A stretch of DNA of 60,793 nt, from positions 1 to 60,793 of the forward strand of contig JALHMA010000003.1 in the NCBI GenBank assembly GCA_022844265.1, written 5' to 3'. Under the pieces are notes generated by a model, which made no database searches, was not told the origin of the DNA, and was given only the letters and a program-made list of their open reading frames with translations. The DNA is from Saprospiraceae bacterium. GTDB lineage: Bacteria > Bacteroidota > Bacteroidia > Chitinophagales > Saprospiraceae. Position numbers and translations under genes: made by a program. Each line of letters starts with the position of its first letter. Position 1 is the stretch's first letter. This document shows, piece by piece, positions 16,089 to 24,986 of the stretch.

Positions 16089-16253
16089 ATGGCAATAAAC
16101 TTTGTGTTTTTCATCCTGTGCGCCGGATTGGTCGCCCTGAGCGGCATCCGGCTTACTTTTCACGGCGACCGCATTGCGGAGTTGAGCGGCTTCGGCAAAG
16201 GGCGTTGCAACAGGGCTTACTCCACCGGGTCAATGCGGGCGAGAAGTTTCTAA
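16089..16253 (+). pseudogene. N-terminal fragment of a CaCA-type cation exchanger
   Basis: Fifty-four codons whose first ~37 closely match the start of the exchanger at 26475 (MAINFVFFILCAGL, then FHGDRIAELSG), including 20 bases upstream of the ATG. The nucleotide copy runs about 16067-16200 against 26453-26585. After GFGKG the sequence is unrelated and soon stops. With the fragment at 15444 it shows one exchanger gene broken into separated pieces. Confidence 0.7.
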
Positions 16254-16300
16254 CCGATTTTCTTGGTTTGCCGTTTATTTGTGCCAAAAATCAGTTACAT

Positions 16301-17383
16301 ATGGTTGCACTAAAACTCATCGCCGGCCTCATGCTGCTCGTTGTGGGGGCCGAGGGCCTGGTCCGGGGCGCCTCGAAAATCGCAGCCGTCATCGGCATTT
16401 CACCACTGGTCATCGGACTCACCATCGTGGCCTTCGGCACCAGCTCGCCGGAACTGGCCGTGAGCATCGGCAGCGCACTGGAGGGCAAGGCCGACATCGC
16501 CCTCGGCAACGTGGTGGGCAGCAATATTTTCAACGTACTGTTCATCTTGGGCCTTTCTGCGCTCATCATTCCCTTGGTGGTTCATCAGCAGTTGGTACGC
16601 TTGGACGTGCCCATTATGATTGGCGCCAGCCTGTTGGTGATGCTTTTCGGTTGGGACGGTGCAGTTGTGTGGTGGGAGGGGGCGATACTTGTCGCCATCG
16701 GTGTCTGGTACACGGTGTTCCTCATCCGGCAGAGCCGGAAGGAAAAAAGCAAGGAGGTGCTGAAGGAATACAAAGAGGAGTACGCCGATGACGGCAACCC
16801 CAAGAACGACCGCATCTGGCTGCAAATCGCATTCGTGGTGGCAGGCCTGGCGCTGCTCGTGCTCGGCTCCCGCTTCCTGGTGGACAGCGCGGTGGCCATC
16901 GCCACATCGTTGGGCATGAGCGAACTCGTCATCGGCCTCACCATCATCGCGGCGGGCACCTCGCTGCCGGAGGTGGCCACATCGGTGCTCGCCAGCATCC
17001 GCAAGCAGGAGGACATCGCCGTCGGCAACGTGGTCGGCAGCAATATTTTCAATATCCTCATCATCCTCGGCCTCACCGCCATCATCGCCCCGGGCGGCGT
17101 GGCGGTGAACGCCACGGCCCTCAGCTTCGACATCCCGTTCATGATAGCCGTGGCGGTGGCCTGCCTGCCGCTGTTCTTCACGGGCTATCGCATTGACCGC
17201 TGGGAGGGCTTCGTGTTCCTTGGCTATTATGTGGCCTACACGGCCTATTTGATTTTGAAAAGTCAGGAGCATGCCTCGCTGGATGTGTTGAGGAGTGCTA
17301 TGATTTGGTTCGTGGTGCCGCTCACGGTGCTGACGCTGGTGGTGGTGACGCTGCGGGAAATGCGGCGGAAAAGGCGGGCTTGA
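16301..17383 (+). CDS. Calcium/sodium antiporter, CaCA family (YrbG-like)
   Basis: A 360-aa inner-membrane protein with two alpha repeats: FGTSSPELAVSIGSALEGKADIALGNVVGSNIFN (about 40-80) and AGTSLPEVATSVLASIRKQEDIAVGNVVGSNIFN (about 225-260). The conserved acidic, Ser and Asn residues bind Ca2+/Na+. About ten membrane segments flank a charged loop (RQSRKEKSKEVLKEYKEEY). ATG at 16301 gives MVALKLIAGLML, the family start; the longer track ORF reads through pseudogene debris. It is GC-rich with strongly optimised codons, like the ABC and PK-like genes after it. Confidence 0.9.
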   Translation: MVALKLIAGLMLLVVGAEGLVRGASKIAAVIGISPLVIGLTIVAFGTSSPELAVSIGSALEGKADIALGNVVGSNIFNVLFILGLSALIIPLVVHQQLVRLDVPIMIGASLLVMLFGWDGAVVWWEGAILVAIGVWYTVFLIRQSRKEKSKEVLKEYKEEYADDGNPKNDRIWLQIAFVVAGLALLVLGSRFLVDSAVAIATSLGMSELVIGLTIIAAGTSLPEVATSVLASIRKQEDIAVGNVVGSNIFNILIILGLTAIIAPGGVAVNATALSFDIPFMIAVAVACLPLFFTGYRIDRWEGFVFLGYYVAYTAYLILKSQEHASLDVLRSAMIWFVVPLTVLTLVVVTLREMRRKRRA

Positions 17384-17391
17384 GGGGGGCC

Positions 17392-18114
17392 TCACAGCTT
17401 TTTGACAAACGTCGTTCGTAGGAACCACGTTTGCCCCACATCGCCGACCTCGTTGATGTTTTGGGAGCGGAGTTCGATGCCAGTTTCAAGCCTGTTTTTC
17501 TTGTTGAACTGGTAGCCAAGGCTTGCCGACCCCCTTTGATTCCTGTAAAAAAAGAACTGCTCTCGGGGCAGGGTGAAGAGCCATTCGGCGGAGCCGTTGA
17601 AATAAAACTCCTTGTCGTCCAGCCGGTCGCCGTTCAGGGGGAAGTCAACCGAAATGCGGTAGCGAAAGCGGTGGTTCAACTGGAAATCGCCGCCGCGTTC
17701 TTTTTGGACGAAGCGCTGCTCGGCACGGAGGCGGTTTCGGAGCCGGTATTTCCCCAGCCGAAGGATGTACGTCGCTTGTTGCCAAGGCCGAAGCTCGGTG
17801 CCCGCCTTCCCTGAAAATGGGTTTCTCCGCCTTGCCACAAAGGCGGCTGCCATGTTCCACTTCGTGCCGAGGTCGAAGGTGATGCCTGGCGCAAGGTCAA
17901 GGTTCAGGACGTTGGCGGTTGAGCGTAGCGCTTCCCCGTCCGTTTTCCCCCAAAACGTCAACTCGCTGCCCGATTGGAAAAAATAACCCACCCTGTCCGA
18001 CAAACTGCCTTCCACTTGGATATTGGGCAGGTAGCCCAGCACAAGTTCGTCTTGGGCCGAAAGGCAAATGCCAGACAAGAGCATTGTCAGCAAAAACAGG
18101 TGTTTTTTTCTCAT
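17392..18114 (-). CDS. DUF2490-type outer-membrane/periplasmic protein
   Basis: A 240-aa protein with a signal peptide (MRKKHLFLLTMLLSGICLSAQ) and alternating-hydrophobicity strands typical of a small outer-membrane beta barrel. The pattern (GSELTFWG, RNRLRAEQRFV, FRYRISVDFPL, RNQRGSASLGYQF) matches DUF2490. Function is unknown. Its ATG overlaps the stop of the upstream gene as TGATG, so the pair is translationally coupled. It is convergent with the CaCA gene, ending 9 bases from it. Confidence 0.75.
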   Translation of the reverse strand: MRKKHLFLLTMLLSGICLSAQDELVLGYLPNIQVEGSLSDRVGYFFQSGSELTFWGKTDGEALRSTANVLNLDLAPGITFDLGTKWNMAAAFVARRRNPFSGKAGTELRPWQQATYILRLGKYRLRNRLRAEQRFVQKERGGDFQLNHRFRYRISVDFPLNGDRLDDKEFYFNGSAEWLFTLPREQFFFYRNQRGSASLGYQFNKKNRLETGIELRSQNINEVGDVGQTWFLRTTFVKKL

Positions 18115-18647
18115 CAATAAAGGTTGATGTCGTTGGAAGGCAACAATACTTCTTGCCGTTGCACCACCGTTCCGTCTTCCTCGAAGAGGTACTCGAAAAC
18201 TGCTGCCTTGCCCGATGCGGGCTTTCCTTCGATTTCCAGTTCGTAGCGTTTGCGTTCGAGGCCCGGCACGGTCTGTTCCTGACATTTCTTGACCTTGAAT
18301 TTTGTGAAATCATGACCAAGCTGCTGCTCAACCGCTGCCTGAAATGAAGTAGGCAGCCCGCTGAACTTTAGCCGTTTTTCGACATCCATCAAGCTGCCTG
18401 TGGGCAGGAATTCCACGCTGTAAAACGCCCGTTTCCACTTGAACTTTGCCTCGTAAGTGGTGTCCGTTCCATTTAATTCGAGATAGTATTTCATACGGGC
18501 CAAGTCGGGAAAACTATCCGCCAATAACTCCTGCGCCAACGTGGGGAAACGCTTCATCGGAATCCGTTTCTCGACTTCTCGCTTCTGGGCAAAACAACTT
18601 GGAAAACCAACAAATAGACCAAAGAAAAAAAGCAGAATCTTGAACAT
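18114..18647 (-). CDS. Secreted protein with PepSY/BLIP-like repeats suspected
   Basis: A 177-aa exported protein: signal peptide MFKILLFFFGLFVGFPSCFAQ, then two similar mixed alpha/beta units around 30-95 and 95-170 (FPDLARMKYYLELNGTDTTYEAKFK; LGHDFTKFKVKKCQ.. RYELEIEGK). The pattern of helix plus long strands ending in an acidic YE-F/E-L-E motif recalls putative beta-lactamase-inhibitor-like PepSY proteins of Bacteroidota. The family call is tentative. It is translationally coupled to the DUF2490 gene. Confidence 0.55.
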   Translation of the reverse strand: MFKILLFFFGLFVGFPSCFAQKREVEKRIPMKRFPTLAQELLADSFPDLARMKYYLELNGTDTTYEAKFKWKRAFYSVEFLPTGSLMDVEKRLKFSGLPTSFQAAVEQQLGHDFTKFKVKKCQEQTVPGLERKRYELEIEGKPASGKAAVFEYLFEEDGTVVQRQEVLLPSNDINLY

Positions 18648-18830
18648 GGCTTTTGAAATAGTGAAGGTACGCCGAGCGGTATGGCATTTCTTCGCCCTAC
18701 ATCGCTTCTGTTCAAACGGCAATCATGTGACATTGTTTAATGAAACCCCTGCTGGTGGATTAGAAGTGCATTAAAATCCAATTGGAAATTGAACTAACAA
18801 ATTAATAGAACATTTTAGGAGCAGGTCAAC

Positions 18831-18838
18831 TAACTTTG
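18831..18838 (+). promoter_or_regulatory. TAACTTTG box at the ABC gene start
   Basis: TAACTTTG fits the -7 consensus TAnnTTTG but ends only 3 bases before the chosen ATG. If it is a real promoter, the mRNA would be leaderless or the start would lie elsewhere; no other in-frame Met exists near. The match may also be chance. Confidence 0.35.
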
Positions 18839-18841
18839 CAC

Positions 18842-20548
18842 ATGCATCCAATACAGCGGTTCCTCCGGCTACTAAAATTAGACAAGAAGGACATCACCTA
18901 TATATACCTCTACGCCACCTTCGCCGGGCTGATAGCGCTCAGCCTGCCCCTCGGCGTACAGGCTATCATCGGGCTGATTTCGGGAGGGCGCATCTCCAGT
19001 TCGTGGGCCCTGCTCATTGGTGTTGTGACGCTCGGCACCGTTCTGGCGGGGGTGCTCACGGTCATGCAGCTCTCCGTCATCGAGACCATCCAGCAGCGCA
19101 TCTTCACCCGCTCAGCCTTCGACTTTGCTTACCGCATCCCGAAGATAAAATGGGAGGCCATACAGGGCGAGTACGCCCCGGAACTCGTCAACCGCTTCTT
19201 CGACACCCTCACCGTGCAAAAAGGCCTGCCCAAAATCCTGATGGACTTCTCCACGAGCGTCCTTCAAATCTTCTTCGGGCTGCTGCTGCTCTCGTTTTAC
19301 CACCCGTTTTTCATCTTTTTCGGGCTGTTGCTTGTGGCCATCTTGCTAATCATCGTCCGCCTCACCGGGCCGCAGGGACTCAAGACCAGCTTGAAGGAGT
19401 CGGAGTACAAATACAAGGTAGTTTATTGGTTGCAAGAGTTGGCCCGCTCGATGGGCACTTTTAAACTGGCGGGGACCAGTGACCTGCCATTGCAAAAGAC
19501 CGACCAACTCGTGAACGGCTACCTCAATGCCCGCAAGGCGCATTTCCGGGTTTTGGTGACGCAGTTCGCCAGTCTTGTGGGCTTCAAGGCGCTTGTGACG
19601 ATGGGCCTGCTCATACTCGGCAGCGTCTTGGTCATCAACAACGACATCAACCTCGGCCAGTTCGTGGCGGCGGAAATCATCATCCTCCTTGTGATGAACT
19701 CGGTGGAAAAGCTCATCCTCACCATGGAAACCTTGTACGACACCCTCACGGCGCTCGACAAGCTGGGCGGCTTCACCGACCTCGACATCGAGCGGGAGGA
19801 GGGCATCTCCTTCGAGCAGTGCGACACGGGCAGGGGCATCGCCGTGGAACTTAGCGGCGTCAGCTACCGCTTCCCCGGCTCGGAGGAGAACGCCCTGCAC
19901 GGCCTCGACCTCCGCATCGCCGAAGGCGAAAAGCTCTGCATCGCCGGCTACAGCTCGTCGGGAAAGTCCACTTTGCTGCACCTCATCGCTGGCATGTTCA
20001 CCGACTTCCGGGGGGCGCTCACCTACAACAAAATCCCGCTCCGGAACCTCAACGCCGTGAGCCTACGGGCGCATATCGGCGACCACGTGTCGCAGGAAGA
20101 TATTTTCAATGGAACCCTGCTGGAAAACATCACAATGGGCCATGAGGGCATCAGTTTGCAAGATGTCATCAAGGCCGTGGAGCAGGTCGGGCTGGCCGAT
20201 TTTGTGAAAAAATTGCCCGAAGGGTACGACACCGCACTGCTGCCTGGCGGCAAAAACCTGCCCCGCAACGTCGTCTCGAAAATAATCTTCGCCCGCTGCA
20301 TCGCTGCCCGCCCCTCGCTGCTGGCCATCGAAGAGCCGTTCGGTTTTTTGGAAAAAGCGGACCGGGAGCGCATCGCCGAGCTGCTCACCTCCCGCACGGA
20401 CTGCACCCTCGTCACCGTCACCGACGATGCCATGATGGCCGCCAAGTGCGACCGGGTAATCATCATGCAGGAGGGGCGCATCGTGGAGGAGGGGAGCTTC
20501 GGGAAAATCAAACAGAACAAGCACTTCGAAAATGTATTCAAACACTGA
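18842..20548 (+). CDS. ABC transporter (membrane + ATPase), type-I-secretion-like, degenerate ATPase motifs
   Basis: A 568-aa half-transporter: membrane domain about 15-300, nucleotide-binding domain about 330-565. It resembles peptidase-less HlyB/LapB-type exporters and shares the locus with HlyD- and TolC-like genes (23625, 24983). Walker A is good (GYSSSGKST, 369-377), but the signature reads LPGGKN instead of LSGGQ (467-472), Walker B ends AIEEP with Glu in place of Asp, and the H-loop His is replaced by Asp (VTVTDD, D528). Either ATP hydrolysis is slow or atypical, or the subgroup uses a variant mechanism. ATG at 18842 is preferred to the TTG used by the track. Confidence 0.82.
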   Translation: MHPIQRFLRLLKLDKKDITYIYLYATFAGLIALSLPLGVQAIIGLISGGRISSSWALLIGVVTLGTVLAGVLTVMQLSVIETIQQRIFTRSAFDFAYRIPKIKWEAIQGEYAPELVNRFFDTLTVQKGLPKILMDFSTSVLQIFFGLLLLSFYHPFFIFFGLLLVAILLIIVRLTGPQGLKTSLKESEYKYKVVYWLQELARSMGTFKLAGTSDLPLQKTDQLVNGYLNARKAHFRVLVTQFASLVGFKALVTMGLLILGSVLVINNDINLGQFVAAEIIILLVMNSVEKLILTMETLYDTLTALDKLGGFTDLDIEREEGISFEQCDTGRGIAVELSGVSYRFPGSEENALHGLDLRIAEGEKLCIAGYSSSGKSTLLHLIAGMFTDFRGALTYNKIPLRNLNAVSLRAHIGDHVSQEDIFNGTLLENITMGHEGISLQDVIKAVEQVGLADFVKKLPEGYDTALLPGGKNLPRNVVSKIIFARCIAARPSLLAIEEPFGFLEKADRERIAELLTSRTDCTLVTVTDDAMMAAKCDRVIIMQEGRIVEEGSFGKIKQNKHFENVFKH

Positions 20549-20601
20549 CAAGATGCCCGAAGCCTGTCAAGGTGGAGGCATTGTCACTAAATACCAGCCA
20601 C

Positions 20602-20898
20602 ATGAAATGTCCGAACTGCAATGAAAACCTGATGATGACCGAGCGCCTCGGCGTCGAAATTGACTACTGCCCCTCGTGCCGGGGCGTCTGGCTCGACCGG
20701 GGCGAACTGGACAAAATCATCGAGAAAGCCGAGCCGCAGGCCGACAACCCCGACAAGAAGAAGGGCAAAGGATACGATAGCGGCGGCTACCGGCCCTCCG
20801 ATTTTGTGGGAGACCACCGTCGGCACGGAGGAGCCGACGACGACGATTATTACCGCCACAAGAAAAAATCCATGTGGAAGGAGCTTTTCGATTTTTGA
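20602..20898 (+). CDS. TFIIB-type zinc-ribbon protein
   Basis: A 98-aa protein opening with CPNC...CPSC (residues 3-6 and about 24-27) and the WLDRGELDKII tail of the zf-TFIIB family. The C-terminal half is a low-complexity, charged tail (Lys, Asp, His). It probably binds one zinc ion. The family is small and of unknown function, usually cytoplasmic. It starts 53 bases after the ABC gene and ends 12 bases before the PK-like gene, so it belongs to that operon. Confidence 0.8.
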   Translation: MKCPNCNENLMMTERLGVEIDYCPSCRGVWLDRGELDKIIEKAEPQADNPDKKKGKGYDSGGYRPSDFVGDHRRHGGADDDDYYRHKKKSMWKELFDF

Positions 20899-20910
20899 AA
20901 AAAAACAGCC

Positions 20911-22818
20911 ATGAAAAAAAAAGCGAAAGGCATCCAGGAGCGCTACCCCTGCGGCCCGCCCAACCTTGAGCCGCTCATCGAGCAGATGATGGATGTGCGG
21001 CACGACCTGCTCCGCAAGGAGATGGCCTACAAGAAAATGGACAAGGTGCATCTTGTCAACCAAAAAAGCGCCCGCAACCTGCTCCACTACATGGCCTTCC
21101 GGCTGCACGACCTGCGCGACCTGCAACTGCTGCTCTCCGAGTGGGGCCTCTCCTCCCTCGGCAGGGCCGAGCGCAAGGTGCAGGCCACCGTGGACACCGT
21201 GCTGCATACCCTTCACGCCTTGGCTGGCCGTGATTTTGAGACCAAGGAGAAGCCGCCCGTCGGCTACCGGGAGGGCCGTGCGAAACTGGAGGACAACACC
21301 GAAAAACTGCTCGGCGAGCTGCCCCCCGGCCGCCGGGTGCGCATCATGGTCACCATGCCCACCGAGGCGGCGCACAATTACGATTTGGTTAAAAACCTGC
21401 TGCTCGGCGGCATGAACTGCGCCCGCATCAACTGTGCCCACGACGACCAAGCCGTTTGGGCCAGCATCATCGAAAACATCAGACATGCCGTGGAAGCCAC
21501 TGGCCGCAGTTGCAAGATACATACGGACCTCGGCGGCCCCAAGCTCCGCACCGGGCCGATGGCATCGGGCCCAAAAGTGGTGAAGCTGCGCCCTGCCCGC
21601 AACGAGCTTGGCGAAACGATTGCCCCGGCTTCCGCATGGCTTTTTGCCGAAGGGGAAAAAACGGATGCACCGAAGGGGGCGAGCGCCAGCCTGCCCGTGC
21701 CTGCCACTTGGCTGGCACAGTGCAAGCCTGGCGACCACATCCATTTCTTCGATGCAAGAGGCGCCTTCCGGCGCATGAAAATCAAGGAAACATCGCCAGC
21801 AGGTGTGTTGGCCACCGTGAAGAAAACCTGCTATTTTACCCCCGGGCTAATCCTGAACCTGGAGCGGAAAGGCGTGAAAATAAAGCACCCAACCGCCCTT
21901 GTCGGCGAGGAACTGCCCCGCATCCCCAACGCCATAACCCTCAAGGCGGGCGATGCGCTTTTGTTGAAAAAACAGCCCGTGGAGGGCAGCAATGCCGTCT
22001 TTGACAAAAAAGGAAAGCTCAAGGCGCCTGCCACCGTCAGCATCTCCATCCCATCGGTGCTCGACGACGTTCACGAGGGCGAGCCCATCTGGTTCGACGA
22101 TGGCAAAATCGGAGGCATCATCGAAGAAAAACAAGCCGGTGCGGTACTCGTTCGCATCACGCAGACCAAGCCCGGCGGCGAACTGCTCAAGGCCGAAAAG
22201 GGCATCAACCTGCCCGAGACCAAGCTGAACGTGAAGGCGCTCACGGACGAGGACCTCGAAGACCTGCACTTCGTGGTGCGGCACGCCGACATGGTGGGCC
22301 TCTCCTTCGCCAACCGCCCCGCCGACGTGGAAGACCTCGTCCATAGGATGAAGGCGCTCCGCAAAGACCATGTGCCGGCCGTGGTGCTGAAAATCGAGAC
22401 CCGCATGGGCTTCGACAACCTGCCCGCCATGTTGTTGGCGGCCATGCAGGCACCGTCCTGTGGGGTGATGATAGCCCGTGGCGACCTTGCCATCGAGTGC
22501 GGCTTCGGGCGGCTGGCCGAGGTGCAGGAGCAGATACTCTGGGTTTGCGAGGCGGCGCACGTGCCCGTCATCTGGGCCACGCAGGTGCTGGAAGGGCTGG
22601 CAAAACTGGGGCTTCCCACCCGTGCCGAGGTCACCGACGCCGCCATGGGGCAACGCGCCGAGTGCATCATGCTCAACAAGGGCGGGCATATCGTGGAAGC
22701 TGCCAAGGCGCTGGCCGACATCCTGCTGCGGATGCAGGACCACCAAACCAAGAAGCGCTCCCTGCTGCGCAAACTGAGCATTGCGGAGCGATTTTTTAAT
22801 CAGGTTGATGAAGGTTGA
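20911..22818 (+). CDS. Pyruvate-kinase-fold protein, long atypical form
   Basis: A 635-aa protein, longer than the usual ~470-aa pyruvate kinase. A unique helical N-terminus (about 1-140) precedes a PK barrel: HTDLGGPKLRTG (about 200-212), ARGDLAIE (about 517-525), ATQVLEGL and LPTRAEVTDAAMGQRAECIMLNKG (about 555-590). The B-domain region (about 215-430) is enlarged and appears internally duplicated, with two segments ending in LVGEELPR and LPETKLNVKA. There is no C-terminal allosteric domain. Enzyme activity is likely but unproven; the N-terminal part may serve regulation. The stop codon lies inside the arm of a long hairpin. Confidence 0.8.
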   Translation: MKKKAKGIQERYPCGPPNLEPLIEQMMDVRHDLLRKEMAYKKMDKVHLVNQKSARNLLHYMAFRLHDLRDLQLLLSEWGLSSLGRAERKVQATVDTVLHTLHALAGRDFETKEKPPVGYREGRAKLEDNTEKLLGELPPGRRVRIMVTMPTEAAHNYDLVKNLLLGGMNCARINCAHDDQAVWASIIENIRHAVEATGRSCKIHTDLGGPKLRTGPMASGPKVVKLRPARNELGETIAPASAWLFAEGEKTDAPKGASASLPVPATWLAQCKPGDHIHFFDARGAFRRMKIKETSPAGVLATVKKTCYFTPGLILNLERKGVKIKHPTALVGEELPRIPNAITLKAGDALLLKKQPVEGSNAVFDKKGKLKAPATVSISIPSVLDDVHEGEPIWFDDGKIGGIIEEKQAGAVLVRITQTKPGGELLKAEKGINLPETKLNVKALTDEDLEDLHFVVRHADMVGLSFANRPADVEDLVHRMKALRKDHVPAVVLKIETRMGFDNLPAMLLAAMQAPSCGVMIARGDLAIECGFGRLAEVQEQILWVCEAAHVPVIWATQVLEGLAKLGLPTRAEVTDAAMGQRAECIMLNKGGHIVEAAKALADILLRMQDHQTKKRSLLRKLSIAERFFNQVDEG

Positions 22819-22885
22819 AGGAGTTGATAAGGGTTGATTTCCCACAGAACTATGCCCTTATCAACTCCTTCAACCTTCATCAACC
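22803..22885. terminator. Perfect 31-bp stem hairpin over the PK-like stop
   Basis: Arms 22803-22833 and 22855-22885 are perfect reverse complements of 31 bases with a 21-base loop. The PK-like stop codon (22816-22818) is inside the left arm, and the right arm ends 13 bases before the next start. It may terminate, attenuate or stabilise the transcript. Confidence 0.7.
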
Positions 22886-22898
22886 AAAAACATTTACC

Positions 22899-23534
22899 AT
22901 GAATCCAACTCGACTATTTTTCGCCGTGGCGCTGTGCATTTTTTGCTTCTCAAAAACGGCGGTGGGCCAAAACTGGGCCGTCGGCCTGCACTTTGGCGAG
23001 AACCTCTCCACCCTGCGAGGCAATGCCAAGACGGACTACCAACTGGGGTTCATAGGTGGCATGCACGTCAGCCATTACCTGACCAAAAACATGGTGCTTC
23101 GCCTGGAGGCGAACTTTGAAAGGAAGGGCACACGGCTGGAGGGCGCCGACCCCAACCCCGACCCAGGTGCCCCCAACTTCGGTGACGACTACCGCTTCGA
23201 CTACCTCTCGCTGCCCGTCATGCTGCGCTACTCCACCAAATCAAAGGTCAAGTTCGTGGTGGGCGGCGGCGCCTCGGTGGACTACCTCGTGCGGCAGCGC
23301 ACCGACTACGACGGCGACCAGTCGCTGAACCAAATCGGGGACTACCGCCGCTTCGACACCGACCTGGTGGGGGCAATCGCTGGCTCTGTCCCCTTCGGGG
23401 GAAAGTGGACCTTTTCTCTCGAATTCCGGGGGATGTGGGGGCTGGTGAAGGTGGACAAACCCGCTGGCCTTGCCACGGAATTCGGCAAAAACCTCACTTG
23501 GGGGCTGATGGCGGGTGTGAATTATTACCTATAA
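22899..23534 (+). CDS. PorT-like outer-membrane beta-barrel protein
   Basis: A 211-aa protein with a signal peptide ending VGQ and an eight-stranded-barrel pattern of the OMP_b-brl_2/PorT-like family: GLHFGENLSTLRG, GFIGGMHVSHYL, LRLEANFERKG, YLSLPVMLRYSTK, and a final YYL. Such proteins are common, poorly characterised outer-membrane proteins in Bacteroidota; some work with T9SS, most are unknown. ATG at 22899 begins the signal peptide; the track start lies in the hairpin. Confidence 0.8.
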   Translation: MNPTRLFFAVALCIFCFSKTAVGQNWAVGLHFGENLSTLRGNAKTDYQLGFIGGMHVSHYLTKNMVLRLEANFERKGTRLEGADPNPDPGAPNFGDDYRFDYLSLPVMLRYSTKSKVKFVVGGGASVDYLVRQRTDYDGDQSLNQIGDYRRFDTDLVGAIAGSVPFGGKWTFSLEFRGMWGLVKVDKPAGLATEFGKNLTWGLMAGVNYYL

Positions 23535-23624
23535 AAGTGATTGCAAGTATTTGAATATCAGTGCATTGCAAAATCATAAATCGCCTCACAGGGATGAATA
23601 TTCCACCCAAGCGTAAATCGTTTC

Positions 23625-24986
23625 ATGCTTAACATTTCTGAAAATAGCATCATAGGCAAAGTGGACACGAGCCGCTATCGCTCGTTCCAGCGCACAGAAC
23701 TGTCCCGTGCCAACCGCAAATTCAAGCGGTGGCTGTTGGCCGTGCTCATCATTTTCATCGTCATGCTCTTCCTGCCCTGGACGCAGAACATCCAGACCAA
23801 GGGCAAGGTGACCACCCTCTATCCCGACCAACGCCCCCAGACCATCCACTCTACCATCGGCGGGCGGGTGGAAAAATGGTACGTGCGGGAAGGCGAACTT
23901 GTGAAGGCGGGCGATACCATCGTTTACCTTTCGGAGATAAAAACCGAGTACTTCGACCCTGACCTCGTGGGGCGTACCGGCTCGCAGGTGGCAGCGGTGG
24001 AAGGTTCAATGGGAAGCTATTCGAACAAGGTGGAAGCCCTTGAAAATCAAGTTGTTGCGATGCAACAAGAACTAAAATTCAAAAACGAGCAGCTTCGCAA
24101 CAAGCTGCAACAAAGCCGCCTCAAGGTCACCTCCGATAGCATCGAACTGGTGCGGGCAAAGGTTGACCTCGACGTGGCACAGAACCAATTCCAACGGGCG
24201 GAGGAGATGTACCAAAAGGGTCTCATACCGCTCACGACCTTTGAGCAGCGTAAGCTGAAAGTGCAGGAGACCGCTGCCAAGCGCCTCGACGCCGAGAACA
24301 AGTGGAACATCAGCCGCAACGAACTCGACAATGCACGGATTGAATTTTCAACGGTGCTGAACGAATATGCCAACAAGATTGCCAAAGCCGAATCCGACAA
24401 GTTCAGCACCTTCAGCGACCGCTTCGATGCCGAGAACAAACTGAACAAGCTCAAGGTGGAACAGGAAAACTACCGTCGCCGCAGTGGTTTTTACTATATC
24501 ACCGCCCCGCAGGATTGCTACATCACGCAGGCCGTTGTGGCGGGTGTGGGAGAGACGGTGAAGGAAGGTGCCCCCGTGGTGAGCATCATGCCCGCTGGCG
24601 CAAAATTAGCGGTGGAAATGTATGTGAAGCCAATTGACTTGCCACTCATCGCACTCGGCAACCGGGTCAATTTCATTTTCGACGGCTGGCCCGCCTTCGT
24701 GTTCAGCGGCTGGCCAAACCTCACCTTCGGAACCTACGAGGGCGAGGTCTTCGCCATTGACAACAATATCGGCATGGACGGCACCTACCGCATCCTCGTT
24801 GCCCCGCACGAGGAGGTGAAGCCTTGGCCAGCGGCCCTTCGCCCCGGCGGCGGCGCACAGTGCGTGGCCCTACTGAACAACGTGCAGCTGTGGTATGAGC
24901 TGTGGCGGAAGGTGAACGGGTTTCCGCCGGATTTTTATGAAAAAGACGGGATGGACACAGCAAAAGAAAAAACGCCAAAGAATTGA
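23625..24986 (+). CDS. HlyD-family membrane fusion protein
   Basis: A 453-aa periplasmic adaptor: one N-terminal membrane anchor (about 36-55), a lipoyl/biotinyl half-domain (IGGRVEKWYVREGELVKAGDTI), a long coiled coil (about 125-290), the second lipoyl half, and a beta-barrel domain near 320-420. It would join the inner-membrane ABC protein (18842) to the TolC-like channel, whose ATG overlaps its stop (ATGA). The substrate is unknown; no obvious RTX or double-glycine cargo gene is adjacent. Confidence 0.88.
   Translation: MLNISENSIIGKVDTSRYRSFQRTELSRANRKFKRWLLAVLIIFIVMLFLPWTQNIQTKGKVTTLYPDQRPQTIHSTIGGRVEKWYVREGELVKAGDTIVYLSEIKTEYFDPDLVGRTGSQVAAVEGSMGSYSNKVEALENQVVAMQQELKFKNEQLRNKLQQSRLKVTSDSIELVRAKVDLDVAQNQFQRAEEMYQKGLIPLTTFEQRKLKVQETAAKRLDAENKWNISRNELDNARIEFSTVLNEYANKIAKAESDKFSTFSDRFDAENKLNKLKVEQENYRRRSGFYYITAPQDCYITQAVVAGVGETVKEGAPVVSIMPAGAKLAVEMYVKPIDLPLIALGNRVNFIFDGWPAFVFSGWPNLTFGTYEGEVFAIDNNIGMDGTYRILVAPHEEVKPWPAALRPGGGAQCVALLNNVQLWYELWRKVNGFPPDFYEKDGMDTAKEKTPKN

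Noticed and set aside
16064-16300. N-terminal extension of the 16301 exchanger
   Set aside because: The 79 extra codons translate exchanger-fragment sequence in another frame; the family start is at 16301.
16400-17428. 342-aa minus-strand ORF
   Set aside because: Antisense shadow of the CaCA exchanger, His/Asp-rich as expected for the reverse of hydrophobic codons.
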